Notes: generated by a model from the sequence alone, not told the origin. 64,000 bases of DNA from Marine group II euryarchaeote REDSEA-S11_B3N4 (GCA_001628485.1 LURR01000012.1:1-64000); one strand, 5' to 3'; positions 8,361 to 17,473 are shown, counted from the stretch's first letter. A program made the numbers and translations.

Positions 8361-9307
8361 AGAGCGTGCTCAGACTCGTTTTCACTGGAACTGACAGAGA
8401 ACGAACGCTCCTCGGAGATGGTAGAGTTACTGGAATAGAGGTCGTTTAGGTGCTCTGCTACCTTGCCTGCTACATTTACCTTGGTCGCACCCTCTATCCC
8501 CTCTAGTCCCGGGCTGGAGTTAACTTCCAGCACCAATGGGCCTCTGTCGGACTCGAGCATATCGACTCCCGCCACCTCGAGTCCTAGGGTTTCTGCAGAG
8601 AGGATAGCAATCCTCCTCTGCTCTTCCGTCAAATCTACTCCTGTAACAGACCCGCCTAGGTGGAAGTTGGAGCGGAACTCGCTCCCATGTGCTTTGCGCC
8701 GCATCGATGCGACAACCTCCCCGCCAACAACCAGTGCCCGAACATCGCTACCATGGGACTCCTTGACGTATTCTTGCACTAGGGGCCTCATACCTCTCTC
8801 GAGCATCTGGAATACTAGTTGCCTGGCCTGCTGAGAGGAGTTTACCAGAAATACTCCAGAGCCATGAGTCCCCTCTGTCGACTTAACGACGCATGGTGAA
8901 CCCCCCACCCTTCTTACTGCGCGATCTGTGTCCTCCCATGCACCAACATGTGCTGTGATCGGAACTGGGACGCGAGCCTCGGCCATCATCTGGCAAGCAA
9001 CCAGCTTGTCTCTGCTTCTCAGAATGCCCTGACTTGAGTTCAGCACTATCACACCGGTTTGCTCGAACTGCCTGACTATCGCTACTCCTCTCCGAGTGAT
9101 TGAATATCCAATCCTAGGTAGAACGGCCTCGCACTCTACGGGCCATCCCTTGTGGAAGACCCTCCCCCCATCATCATCCACAACGATGGTTAGCGCGAGA
9201 GGATCGATGATGTCTACCATCCATCCTTCCCTCTCGGCCTCAGTTGCCAGCCTTCTGGTGCTGTAAAGCTCGGGGCCCCTGGAGAGTAGTACTAGCCTTG
9301 GCTCCAT
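8357..9307 (-). CDS. rimK: RimK-family ATP-grasp ligase
   Basis: About 316 residues from ATG 9307, chosen because RimK proteins open with a short strand then SRGPELYSTRRL, exactly as in this reading. A GTG at 9391 would add 28 basic residues. RimK-type enzymes join an amino acid, often glutamate, to a protein C-terminus or small acceptor by way of an acyl phosphate. The ATP-grasp landmarks are visible: SRDKLVACQMM, the PCVVKSTEGTHGSGV phosphate loop, the LVQEYVKESHGSDVRALVVG segment, and metal ligands in LVLEVNSSPGLEGIE. Whether the acceptor is a ribosomal protein, a cofactor or LysW cannot be told. Confidence 0.88.
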   Translation of the reverse strand: MEPRLVLLSRGPELYSTRRLATEAEREGWMVDIIDPLALTIVVDDDGGRVFHKGWPVECEAVLPRIGYSITRRGVAIVRQFEQTGVIVLNSSQGILRSRDKLVACQMMAEARVPVPITAHVGAWEDTDRAVRRVGGSPCVVKSTEGTHGSGVFLVNSSQQARQLVFQMLERGMRPLVQEYVKESHGSDVRALVVGGEVVASMRRKAHGSEFRSNFHLGGSVTGVDLTEEQRRIAILSAETLGLEVAGVDMLESDRGPLVLEVNSSPGLEGIEGATKVNVAGKVAEHLNDLYSSNSTISEERSFSVSSSENESEHAL

Positions 9308-9438
9308 GTCCTGCGCCGCCCAAGAGACCGCCTTCAACCCTTTCCTCCGGGAACTCGTGACTCTATTGTGAGTATGCATTGTGAGACTCACGAAGTCGGA
9401 GAGATTGAAAGCCTCAGGGTGGGACTGGCTAACAGAGC

Positions 9439-11532
9439 ATGTCCGAAGACGATTCGATTGACAGAGAGTCCCTTACCTCGAACACGGTTGCGAAGCTTAG
9501 GGAAATCTGCAAGAAGCGGGGACTCCTTGTCTCAGGGAAGAAATCGGAGTTAGTAGATAGAATTCTTGAGGATGCAGGAGTTGTTGAGGAGCCTGTTGAC
9601 ACATCTGAAGAAGATGATTGGGACGAAGGCGATGCTCTCGTCATGGATGACGAACCCGATGTTACAAGAGAAAAGGTAGAAGAGGTCATTTCTAAAATTG
9701 AGAATGTCGTAGAGGCCGAGGTAGTCGAGGCAGAGGTATTGCCAGCAGAATCTAATGAGATCCAAGAGGACGAAGCTCCGTTAGTAGTCGCCGAGGACGA
9801 TCAACCTTCATTGGTCATCTCGATGCCTACAATTTCTTCATTGGGAGACAGATGGAAGGCTCTAGCAGCGGTGATAGTTGTGGTCATACTGGTCGGGGCT
9901 GCAACTACGGTTTTCCTTCAACGCAGCTCTGGTTTCGAAGTAGCTAAGCTGAGGTATGGGGATAGGATGGAGTTTCAGGTAATTGACTCCAGCATAAGCA
10001 TAGATGGAGAGGAGATGCTCTCTGTTGTGAGGGACTCTACTGGCGGTATTCTGGAACCAGCCTGTGGAGAGGTATCGATGGATTTGGATGGAACTGGATC
10101 AGTCTCAGTAACTGAAGGACCCAATTCGGGAGCCGTAGAAACTACTGATAGCCTAGGAAGAACAGGCTTCTTGGCGGCCGAGAAGGGAATAAGCCTCGAC
10201 TTGGACGTTGACTTCGAGGGAAGGACATGGAGGGACGACTCTAACACAGACTGTGGGAACATCCGATGGGTAATGTCTGGAAACGACCTGAGTATGGACT
10301 CAACCAGCTGGGTGGAGTTGGAGAAGACTGAGGTAAAGAGGACTGACACCTCCATCTCGTTCAGTGATGTGGACTCGGTAACAACGAATGCCAGGACCGT
10401 AACTTACGACTCGGAGGGACTAGGTGGATTAGGCGCACTCTTGCCTACCCTTTCTTTCCCACTGACTCCCATCGAGCTACACGACTTTTTTGGAGAAGCT
10501 GTGATCAAGGAGGGAGCTAGATCCTCCGATCCGGATCTAGGTTGGAATTCCGATTGGAAATGGGAGGTGAAGAAGGAGTTCAGAGACGATACCCATGGTC
10601 TGGTATACCCGGTTTATCTCGACCACGAGGAAATAGGGAGGTGTTATGGCCATGCTACAATTCTACTACACTTGCAGGATGGGAGCCCTTGGCCCGTTAG
10701 GCAGGTTGCGGACATAAGACTGGATAAGAACCTCCAGACAAATGACTGTGACTTCCTAGTTAGCACTCTTTCGGATGAACTCCTGCCGGAAGGAACTCTC
10801 AGTATCAGCATGACCTACTCGAGTATTTCTTTCTCCACTGGTAGCAGTGAAGTCGATTGGGAGAGGAACTACCTCGGGAGTCCCAATGATGGAGAGGACA
10901 GGCCTGGTACCTCAACTAAGAGGAACTGGGTAGACTCCATGTGGGACGATACAGAAATCAGACAGTTCGATATGGAAGAGGCAGTATCTTGTCTCAAATC
11001 GAGGTATCCGGACTCGCAGGCGACCCTGGCGCTAGAATCCGGAGGATACATCTGGAGAGCCTCCTGGTCCAGGCCTACTTCAGAACCCCAGTGGAACATG
11101 TCCTGGGTTGACGAGGATGACGACTCCGGTTGGCTGGTACTTCAGAGATCATCTGAAGGCTGCGAGATTCTATCAACGGGATCAAATGATAGGGGTGAAG
11201 TTACTTGGAATAGAGACTCTATACCCAGTACTCAGACCCTCTCTTTGCTGGAATCGAGGATTCTAGACTCTGAGAGATATCCCGACCTGTCTCCATATGT
11301 ACAGTCCGGAGAATCCTGGAATCTTCAAGCACAGGTTGGTTACAGACTATCTGTCACAGAGGATAGTGAGATTCTGAGCCTCCTACCTGGCGACTTGGGA
11401 GATGGAAAGGTAACCATGACCGCAGTTAGGGAATGGGAAGAAGAAGGACGAGAAAAGTCAGTTGATTTGGCCATGGACTCTGAGACCGGAGAGATGGTCA
11501 TATGGTGGCTCATCGACAGTCCTAGCGAGTGA
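9439..11532 (+). CDS. SAP-domain single-pass membrane protein with large external domain
   Basis: 697 residues in three parts. Residues about 12-46 form a SAP motif (NTVAKLREICKKRGLLVSGK), a helix-extended-loop-helix that binds DNA or chromatin in other proteins. Residues 47-135 are a very acidic linker. A single membrane helix (about 141-160) precedes about 535 outer residues that are acidic, Ser/Thr/Trp-rich and beta-structured with several cysteines. There is no signal peptide, so the SAP end should be cytoplasmic. It lies 69 bases upstream of parA on the same strand. A membrane-anchored DNA-binding role is an inference from the domain order. Confidence 0.75.
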   Translation: MSEDDSIDRESLTSNTVAKLREICKKRGLLVSGKKSELVDRILEDAGVVEEPVDTSEEDDWDEGDALVMDDEPDVTREKVEEVISKIENVVEAEVVEAEVLPAESNEIQEDEAPLVVAEDDQPSLVISMPTISSLGDRWKALAAVIVVVILVGAATTVFLQRSSGFEVAKLRYGDRMEFQVIDSSISIDGEEMLSVVRDSTGGILEPACGEVSMDLDGTGSVSVTEGPNSGAVETTDSLGRTGFLAAEKGISLDLDVDFEGRTWRDDSNTDCGNIRWVMSGNDLSMDSTSWVELEKTEVKRTDTSISFSDVDSVTTNARTVTYDSEGLGGLGALLPTLSFPLTPIELHDFFGEAVIKEGARSSDPDLGWNSDWKWEVKKEFRDDTHGLVYPVYLDHEEIGRCYGHATILLHLQDGSPWPVRQVADIRLDKNLQTNDCDFLVSTLSDELLPEGTLSISMTYSSISFSTGSSEVDWERNYLGSPNDGEDRPGTSTKRNWVDSMWDDTEIRQFDMEEAVSCLKSRYPDSQATLALESGGYIWRASWSRPTSEPQWNMSWVDEDDDSGWLVLQRSSEGCEILSTGSNDRGEVTWNRDSIPSTQTLSLLESRILDSERYPDLSPYVQSGESWNLQAQVGYRLSVTEDSEILSLLPGDLGDGKVTMTAVREWEEEGREKSVDLAMDSETGEMVIWWLIDSPSE

Positions 11533-11601
11533 TAAAAAACACCATTACAGGCCTATTGGCAAGCGTCATATTCAACACATCATTGACTACCGTTGCCCTA
11601 G

Positions 11602-12552
11602 ATGGGTTCGAAGGATAGTGACCAAAGTCTTCCTGAAGTCGGGGAGGCTCCCCTGATCATCGATGTCGAATTCTTGGAGGAAGAGGACGAAACGCTCGCC
11701 CAATCCCTTGATTCAATTGAGGAGGTCAGTTTTTCGAGGCCAAGAAGCGCGATGGAACTCCCCCCATCCCTACCTACTCCACAAGGGAGGGCCAGAGTAG
11801 TGACCGTGATCAATCAGAAGGGAGGGGTGGGTAAAACCACCACGGTAATCAATATCGCAGCTCAGATTGCTCTTAGGGGGTTCAGAGTCCTGGTCATTGA
11901 TTCCGACTCACAGGGGAACTGCGCTACAGGTCTTGGTGTGGACAAGAGCAAGGTCAAGAACACCACGAGAGACCTGATCCTCAGTCCCGAGACGGCAGTC
12001 GACTCCAGGCATGCAACTGCAGTTGAGAACCTACACATCATCGTCGGGGACAGGAGTCTTATCGGACTGGAGCAGGAGATGATGAGACAGCTTGGAAGAG
12101 AGAAGAGAATGAAGGAGGCACTTCAACCACTACTGGCTCACTATGATCTAGTGCTAATCGACACGCCCCCTTCACTGGGCCTAGTGACAATCAACGCATT
12201 GGTGGCCTCGGATGGTGTTCTAGTACCCGTACAGACAGAATACTTCGCTCTGGAGGGACTAGCCTTGCTGTCCGGGACCATCAGAGAAGTAAGGAGCCTC
12301 CTCAATGAGAGGTTGGGAGTGGATGGGGTGCTATTGACCATGCACTCCCAGACACTTCTGAACAAGCAGGTTGCAGGAGAGGTCTTGGAAAACTTCCCGG
12401 ACTTAGTCGTCAGACCAGCGATTAGGAGGAACGTCAGGCTTGCCGAGGCACCAAGTCATGGAATCCCTATCCATCTACACGATCCTTCCAGCCCCGGTGG
12501 CAAGGATTACCAGGACATAGCAACCGAACTTCAACACCGATGGAGTCTGTGA
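11602..12552 (+). CDS. parA: ParA/Soj-family partition ATPase
   Basis: 316 residues. ParA ATPases bind DNA non-specifically as ATP dimers and position chromosomes, plasmids or protein clusters. The deviant Walker A motif KGGVGKTTT carries both lysines (signature Lys73 and Lys78). Walker A' (VLVIDSDSQGN) and Walker B (LVLIDTPPSLG) follow, so an active ATPase is expected. A 60-residue acidic N-terminal extension precedes the core and is unusual for Soj-type proteins, which mostly start at the first strand. Only 3 bases separate it from the next gene, whose N-terminus resembles that of ParB. No full parB with a DNA-binding domain is present nearby. Confidence 0.92.
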   Translation: MGSKDSDQSLPEVGEAPLIIDVEFLEEEDETLAQSLDSIEEVSFSRPRSAMELPPSLPTPQGRARVVTVINQKGGVGKTTTVINIAAQIALRGFRVLVIDSDSQGNCATGLGVDKSKVKNTTRDLILSPETAVDSRHATAVENLHIIVGDRSLIGLEQEMMRQLGREKRMKEALQPLLAHYDLVLIDTPPSLGLVTINALVASDGVLVPVQTEYFALEGLALLSGTIREVRSLLNERLGVDGVLLTMHSQTLLNKQVAGEVLENFPDLVVRPAIRRNVRLAEAPSHGIPIHLHDPSSPGGKDYQDIATELQHRWSL

Positions 12553-12555
12553 TTA

Positions 12556-13521
12556 ATGGCAAAAGGTGGTCTGGGCAGAGGACTGGATGAGATATATTCC
12601 AAAACAGAAGGGCCCGATCTATCTTCTTTCGTAACCGAGGAAAAGATGCCAGATTCTCCTAGGGCCGCAGTCATCTGGATGATATTCGGAAGCTTCTGCT
12701 TCGGGACCATGAATGCACTGGTCAAATGGACCAGCGATTACACTGATGTTTGGATGATTATCATGGTCAGGTCAGCAGTTATCGCACTCGCTGTTGCAGC
12801 ATTCGCTGCCTCTAGGGGCATTAGTCTGAAGGTAAACGATCACAGAACCATGTTGCTAAGGTGCATAGTAGGGCTAATTGCCATGATTCTGTACTTCACC
12901 GCACTTGGAAGGATTCCAATTGGTCAAGCCGTGACTCTCCAGTACACTGGTCCCCTATTCGTTACCCTCCTTTCTGGGAGGATACTGGCTGAGAGGGTTT
13001 CCGCATCGGTGGCGAGTCTGGTATTGACTGCATTCGCTGGAATCGTTCTAATTGTCTCTCCAGAGGTAGGCACTGTAGACCCAAACGCACTGCTTGCTCT
13101 CGGCTCTGGATTCTTCGCAGCATTGGCGTACATGTACGTCAGGGAACTAAGAAAGACAGACTCTCCGGCTACCGTCATATTCTGGTTTGCAGCCTTCTCA
13201 GTCGTTGGAAGCATCGTCCAGTCTGTACCACATATTTCCGAGCTTGATTCAAACACGATTGCAGCCCTGATCGGCATCGGCATCGGTGCTGGAGGGGGGC
13301 AGGTAGGTATCACAATGGCCTACCACAAGGCAAATGCTGCCTGGGTTAGTGCTTTTTCCTACCTCACAGTACTGGTTGCAACTTTCTACGGCTTCTCTCT
13401 ATTCGGCGAAACTCTCTCTCTTGCGGATTGGCTGGGAGGAGCATTGGTCGTAGGATCTGGAATCGCACTTGTTTTCGTTTTCCCTCCGCGTGAGAATAGT
13501 GAGTTGAGTAAAACTTCCTAA
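12556..13521 (+). CDS. EamA/DMT-family transporter with ParB-like N-terminal peptide
   Basis: 321 residues. From about residue 34 onward it is a ten-helix drug/metabolite transporter with two EamA repeats, of the type that moves amino acids, nucleotides or other small metabolites. The first 30 residues do not belong to that fold: MAKGGLGRGLDEI matches the conserved beginning of ParB proteins, which stimulates ParA ATPase. This peptide sits 3 bases after the parA stop. A second in-frame ATG at 12646 has a GAGG ribosome site 5 bases upstream, so a transporter without the peptide may also be made. The transporter call is firm; the ParB resemblance is by eye and short. Confidence 0.85.
   Translation: MAKGGLGRGLDEIYSKTEGPDLSSFVTEEKMPDSPRAAVIWMIFGSFCFGTMNALVKWTSDYTDVWMIIMVRSAVIALAVAAFAASRGISLKVNDHRTMLLRCIVGLIAMILYFTALGRIPIGQAVTLQYTGPLFVTLLSGRILAERVSASVASLVLTAFAGIVLIVSPEVGTVDPNALLALGSGFFAALAYMYVRELRKTDSPATVIFWFAAFSVVGSIVQSVPHISELDSNTIAALIGIGIGAGGGQVGITMAYHKANAAWVSAFSYLTVLVATFYGFSLFGETLSLADWLGGALVVGSGIALVFVFPPRENSELSKTS
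12637..12648 (+). promoter_or_regulatory. Internal Shine-Dalgarno and ATG within the ParB-like/DMT gene
   Basis: GAGG at 12637-12640 is spaced 5 bases from an in-frame ATG at 12646 (MPDSPRAAV). Initiation here would give a DMT transporter of normal length lacking the 30-residue ParB-like peptide. Both starts share one frame with no stop between them. Confidence 0.5.
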
Positions 13522-13529
13522 CGACGGCG

Positions 13530-14816
13530 TTATCTTGTTCCCCATCCACTGTTTCTAATTGTCAAAATAGCCCAAGGTAGCAAAATCAGAGTGAAGAAAA
13601 TCCATACTGGAAGCATTGGCATTAGGGAAAAAAATCCGACTTTACCTGCAGGAGGCAATTGAAACGCCCAATAAAATGTCTGATGCATGAAAATGATAAG
13701 CGCTAACCCGGCGATATATATGAGGGGGTTGAAATCTTGAAAAACAGGTCCAATTATAAGAAAATAAGAGACAACAAAAGGAGAAAGTATGGTTAGACCA
13801 AGGACTAGATGAAACATCAGAGATGCCGGCAAAGGTCTTCTCCACATGTGTTTGAGACCTGATATCGATTCCATCAAGAAAGACCTTCTCCATCTTAGTT
13901 GCTGCTTGATGTAGATTCTCAGATTCTGCGGTACAATTGTTCTAGCCTTTGCTTCGGGGACGTAAATTGTGTCATAACCATCCCTGAGAAGTAAATTGGT
14001 CAAACCTCGATCATCTCCAAAGGTGCGATTCTTACCGAGAAAAATTTGCGTGTTCCATTCATCAATGAGAGGTCTTATGCATTCGGTCCGATATAGACTG
14101 AATGCTCCACTACAGCAAATCACACTCCTAAAGTAACCCTCTAGGGACTTGAAAGTCTTGAATGCGATGAAATACTGTTGAGACTGCATTCTAGTTAGCC
14201 AAGTGTCCTCTGTATTCGCTACGTCTGTGTGCCCACAAACTCCTGCGACATTCGGCGACAAGAAACCCCTCAATCCTTGTTTTAGCGCCTGACTTTCTAG
14301 GCCTGAATCACTGTCGACCAATACTGTAATCTCAGAGAGGTTGTCTCTCATTGCCTCGGTAATTGCGGCCCTTTTTCCCAGATTTTCCTCTAGGTGTATC
14401 GCTTGGAAATCAAACTCTTGTGAAATTTTATTCAACCATTCACCTGTGTCATCATCACTTCCATCGTTGACCATGATCACACTAATTTTCTCCCGAGGAT
14501 AATCAATTTCATTGAGAGATTTCGCTGTTTCGTATATCGCCTCAGACTCATTCTTTGCAGGCACAATTATACATACAGTTGGCTCATACTCACCGTAATC
14601 GAATAAATCTGGATTGTAAATTGAATAGAAGATGTATCGAAGTATTATCGTTACAGCAACTGCCCAAACATACGTTATGAACAGTGGGTGGGCGTCGAAT
14701 GCGACCATTGTTCTAACATAAACCATCAGCAAGGACGTTCCGGCAAATAACATCCAGAAAGCCAATCTCTTACCGTCGAGAGTTCTAGGAATGGGTTGGC
14801 TGTAATTCAAAGTCAT
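13530..14816 (-). CDS. Membrane glycosyltransferase family 2 (HasA/NodC/IcaA-like)
   Basis: About 428 residues from ATG 14816, which has GGTGG eight bases upstream; a GTG at 14876 would add 20 residues. It is a processive-type GT2 that builds beta-linked polysaccharide or a glycolipid at the inner membrane face. Visible landmarks are VPAKNE, the nucleotide-sugar site NDGSDDD, the DxD in VDSDS, and the acceptor motif QQLRWRRS. Membrane helices lie at the N-terminus (two) and C-terminus (three or four). The product is unknown. The gene is richer in A/T than its left neighbours and opens a surface-glycan island. Confidence 0.88.
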   Translation of the reverse strand: MTLNYSQPIPRTLDGKRLAFWMLFAGTSLLMVYVRTMVAFDAHPLFITYVWAVAVTIILRYIFYSIYNPDLFDYGEYEPTVCIIVPAKNESEAIYETAKSLNEIDYPREKISVIMVNDGSDDDTGEWLNKISQEFDFQAIHLEENLGKRAAITEAMRDNLSEITVLVDSDSGLESQALKQGLRGFLSPNVAGVCGHTDVANTEDTWLTRMQSQQYFIAFKTFKSLEGYFRSVICCSGAFSLYRTECIRPLIDEWNTQIFLGKNRTFGDDRGLTNLLLRDGYDTIYVPEAKARTIVPQNLRIYIKQQLRWRRSFLMESISGLKHMWRRPLPASLMFHLVLGLTILSPFVVSYFLIIGPVFQDFNPLIYIAGLALIIFMHQTFYWAFQLPPAGKVGFFSLMPMLPVWIFFTLILLPWAILTIRNSGWGTR

Positions 14817-14959
14817 GAGGATTCCACCATGGCGAACCGCCATGCCCAACAATCTCAATATTGTTACAAATGACACCCTAATTGGTATTGATTAAAGAAC
14901 AGCAACCGTTGTCCCCATAATGAAAGATCGTACCACTTTCCGGCCTATTCGTGATTTAA

Positions 14960-15856
14960 ATGAGGGGTAATTTGGATTCTGTCCCAGGAAGAACTCTCGT
15001 CACTGGTGGTTCAGGATTCATCGGCTCGATGATAATCAAAGCATCTACCTCAAACATAAGGGCGCTGGTTCACAAAGAAGCCGTCGAGGGCAACAAAATT
15101 GACAGAGTATACGGCGATTTTCTTTCCAGTGAAAACCAACTTGAAAAATGGATAGATGGAGTTAATTCGATTATTCATACTGCCAGGCCATCCTCCGGAA
15201 ATACCGCAGGAAGGTACCGGATAGCAAGAAGAACTAGGAAAGCAAATCTTTCAATGGTTTCCGTCGTCAAAGAGTCTAACATTCCTTCTACCATACTAAT
15301 GCATGGATCCCTGTCATATGGACATAGGGGAGAGGATCTCGTGCATACTGATTCAATTCTGAATCCCGTAGGCTATGCTGAGGCTTACTCAATCGGAGAA
15401 AGGCCTTGGGTGGACTACCTACATTCTGGAGGTGGAGTGAAGGTTGTCAGGGCACCTTGGGTAATGGGGCCCGGGTCTTGGTTCGAAATGATATACTGCG
15501 ATGAAATAATTCCCGTGTTTGGAGATGGTAGGCAGTGGATGTCACTGGTCTCTGTTGAATCTCTGGCCGATTTCACATGGTCGATTCTGAGTGATGAACC
15601 CGGAGTGTATCATCCCCCCCTCCTGTACAGGTGCCGTCAATCGGATTTCGCCAAAATAGTCAGTGAAATTAGAGGGGTTGGCACATCGGTTGTAAGCCGT
15701 TCTGGTTTAACAAGAAAATTTGGGAAGATGGCTGCTGACTCGATATGCTCTAGCATAAGGTTGGATGATGGTAATGGAATGTCCAGCGAATCGGACTCTT
15801 CGCTGGAGAAACTCGTGAACTACTTGGCATCCATGTTGGGGTTCTCGAACACATAG
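14960..15856 (+). CDS. Extended SDR / NAD-dependent epimerase-like protein with altered active site
   Basis: 298 residues. The N-terminal Rossmann motif VTGGSGFIG marks an extended short-chain dehydrogenase such as sugar-nucleotide epimerases or dehydratases. At the expected YxxxK catalytic site the sequence reads AYSIGERPW, with Glu where Lys is normal. The protein may therefore be catalytically altered or a binding protein. Its 3' end overlaps the convergent methyltransferase gene by 37 bases. Its position between glycosyltransferase and methyltransferase genes suggests a nucleotide-sugar substrate, but nothing in the sequence identifies which. Confidence 0.75.
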   Translation: MRGNLDSVPGRTLVTGGSGFIGSMIIKASTSNIRALVHKEAVEGNKIDRVYGDFLSSENQLEKWIDGVNSIIHTARPSSGNTAGRYRIARRTRKANLSMVSVVKESNIPSTILMHGSLSYGHRGEDLVHTDSILNPVGYAEAYSIGERPWVDYLHSGGGVKVVRAPWVMGPGSWFEMIYCDEIIPVFGDGRQWMSLVSVESLADFTWSILSDEPGVYHPPLLYRCRQSDFAKIVSEIRGVGTSVVSRSGLTRKFGKMAADSICSSIRLDDGNGMSSESDSSLEKLVNYLASMLGFSNT

Positions 15857-16635
15857 AGGCTGTATTCTCCAAAGTTCCAGAATGGAGTCCACTGCAAAAA
15901 ATAGTCAATCCGACGCAAGAGTCGACTTCTGATAGACCCTTTCGGAGCCCAGTGCTTCCTGTACCAGGCTGGGTGTAAGATGCAGTACCCTCTTTGCTCT
16001 GCGAGATCTAGATACGGCTGGAAGCTTCTCCTGATCTCGCGGGCGGAATAACAGCGTGAAGGCAGGCTTCTTGTCGGGCTGTAACCTGTCCAAATTTCAC
16101 CCAGACGTGCTAATGATTTTCGAGGCCTCAGAAGCAGAGCATTCCATAGAATATCGAAAAGGTACCACCGGTTTACGAAGGTCAGAATAGCTACGCCACC
16201 GGGTTCTAGAACCTGCGAAATACCCGCAGCCACCTTATTCAAATCCTTGGAGGTGTTGAGAGCGCCGAAGTAGACAAAAACAGTATCTACGCCTCTTTCC
16301 CCGATTACACTCACAATGTCCTCAGCAGATCCGATGTGGGGGATTAACTTCGAATCATTCCTCTTCAGCGCCTTACCTTTGACAATTTCATGGAACTCGG
16401 GTGAAATATCGACACCATGAACTATCTCAGTTTCCTCTCTATCCGCGAACCAAGTCATATCCAGGCCTGGACCATATCCTATTTCGAGCAACTTTCTAGG
16501 TTTGAAAGAAAGCGTAATTTCCCTGAAATCATCCCTTAACCACATTAGCACATGATTCTCTTCCGCTCTTTGTTCGAAGGTGCTCGCCTCCTCATTGTAA
16601 TAATCAGCAACAACCTCATCGTAGTCCTCTCTCAT
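15820..16635 (-). CDS. SAM-dependent methyltransferase (class I)
   Basis: 271 residues. Motif I (LLEIGYGPGLD) and the following acidic strand (VHGVDISPEF) define a class I Rossmann methyltransferase. A GSAEDIV segment and a PGGVAILTF strand match motifs II-III of the UbiE/small-molecule group. The C-terminal 90 residues are basic and aromatic, possibly for binding a lipid or membrane substrate. The start overlaps the end of the upstream nucleotidyltransferase by 20 bases, so the two are probably translated together. The likely substrate is a sugar, lipid or polyprenyl intermediate of the surrounding glycan cluster; this is inference. Confidence 0.82.
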   Translation of the reverse strand: MREDYDEVVADYYNEEASTFEQRAEENHVLMWLRDDFREITLSFKPRKLLEIGYGPGLDMTWFADREETEIVHGVDISPEFHEIVKGKALKRNDSKLIPHIGSAEDIVSVIGERGVDTVFVYFGALNTSKDLNKVAAGISQVLEPGGVAILTFVNRWYLFDILWNALLLRPRKSLARLGEIWTGYSPTRSLPSRCYSAREIRRSFQPYLDLAEQRGYCILHPAWYRKHWAPKGSIRSRLLRRIDYFLQWTPFWNFGEYSLYVFENPNMDAK

Positions 16636-17473
16636 GCGTTGACACCTCCATAGCTATCTCTACTATTCTCGCTTCAATCCTAGACCTATGTTCGTTTTCA
16701 TGGCCAATGCAACGTAGTTTATCGTAGACAGACTCGAGAGAAGAAGACTCCTTTTTGCATTCGGATATTCTGCGTCTGGCCTCCCATTTCTCAGCAAGAA
16801 TTCCAACCATCGGCAAGCGCATAGCACCCCACCATGACGGAAACTTGCCAATAGCCTCAGTGAGTTCGATTGAAGGAGAGAGGTTAGCATTTGGTAGATG
16901 CCCTAGAAACCATGGATTTTGAGAAATCATCTCTTCAAAAATTTCCCTCCCTTTCACCGGCCTCATCATCGCGAGTTCCCTGGCTGCATAGACAGAAGGT
17001 CGCAGCTTCAGATTTCTCCGGTCCAGCACCATATTTGGGCAAATCCTAGTTTTCACCCTCGCATTGTGCTCGAGATACACCGCAAGCGCCCTCACTCTCC
17101 ATACGTAATCAGCCTTCGTCACAATAAGGAGGTCCAGGTCAGCTCCTTCGACGCTTGAACCAGATGCTAGGGACCCAGTTATCGCGACTCCCAAAATAGA
17201 GCTCGTTTCACACAACTTTGAAACAACAGGCAAACCTTCTTTGAGATGGCGATCAGCATTAGTTGTTCTTTTCTTGTAGTCTACACTGGGGTATTCTTTT
17301 CCTGTGAGGTACCATCTTCCCGCCCTTTGCTCGAACTCGTCGATACCACCCAGCACCGCAGATACTTCTTCGATTGTGCTCTTCTTAGTGAGATACCTCA
17401 AAACCTCACTGGATTTCAATCCTTGATCGAAGACTGCTGCCCACGACAGTACATCGATAATTTCAGTCTTCAT
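16616..17473 (-). CDS. Nucleotidyltransferase-fold protein (MNT-like)
   Basis: 285 residues. A helical N-terminal region with winged-helix character (about 1-60) precedes a minimal nucleotidyltransferase core. The core shows the GS motif (Gly100-Ser101 in AITGSLASGSSVEG) and the metal-binding DxD (Asp112, Asp114 in ADLDLLIV). Such folds attach a nucleotide to a protein, antibiotic or sugar; the MNT branch also acts as an antitoxin paired with HEPN proteins. No HEPN partner with an RxxxxH motif is evident next door. It overlaps the upstream glycosyltransferase gene by 11 bases, which places it in the glycan operon. Confidence 0.72.
   Translation of the reverse strand: MKTEIIDVLSWAAVFDQGLKSSEVLRYLTKKSTIEEVSAVLGGIDEFEQRAGRWYLTGKEYPSVDYKKRTTNADRHLKEGLPVVSKLCETSSILGVAITGSLASGSSVEGADLDLLIVTKADYVWRVRALAVYLEHNARVKTRICPNMVLDRRNLKLRPSVYAARELAMMRPVKGREIFEEMISQNPWFLGHLPNANLSPSIELTEAIGKFPSWWGAMRLPMVGILAEKWEARRRISECKKESSSLESVYDKLRCIGHENEHRSRIEARIVEIAMEVSTHERGLR

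Noticed and set aside
16616-17473. MNT/HEPN toxin-antitoxin pair
   Set aside because: The nucleotidyltransferase is present but no HEPN partner with RxxxxH is next to it, and it is embedded in a glycan operon.
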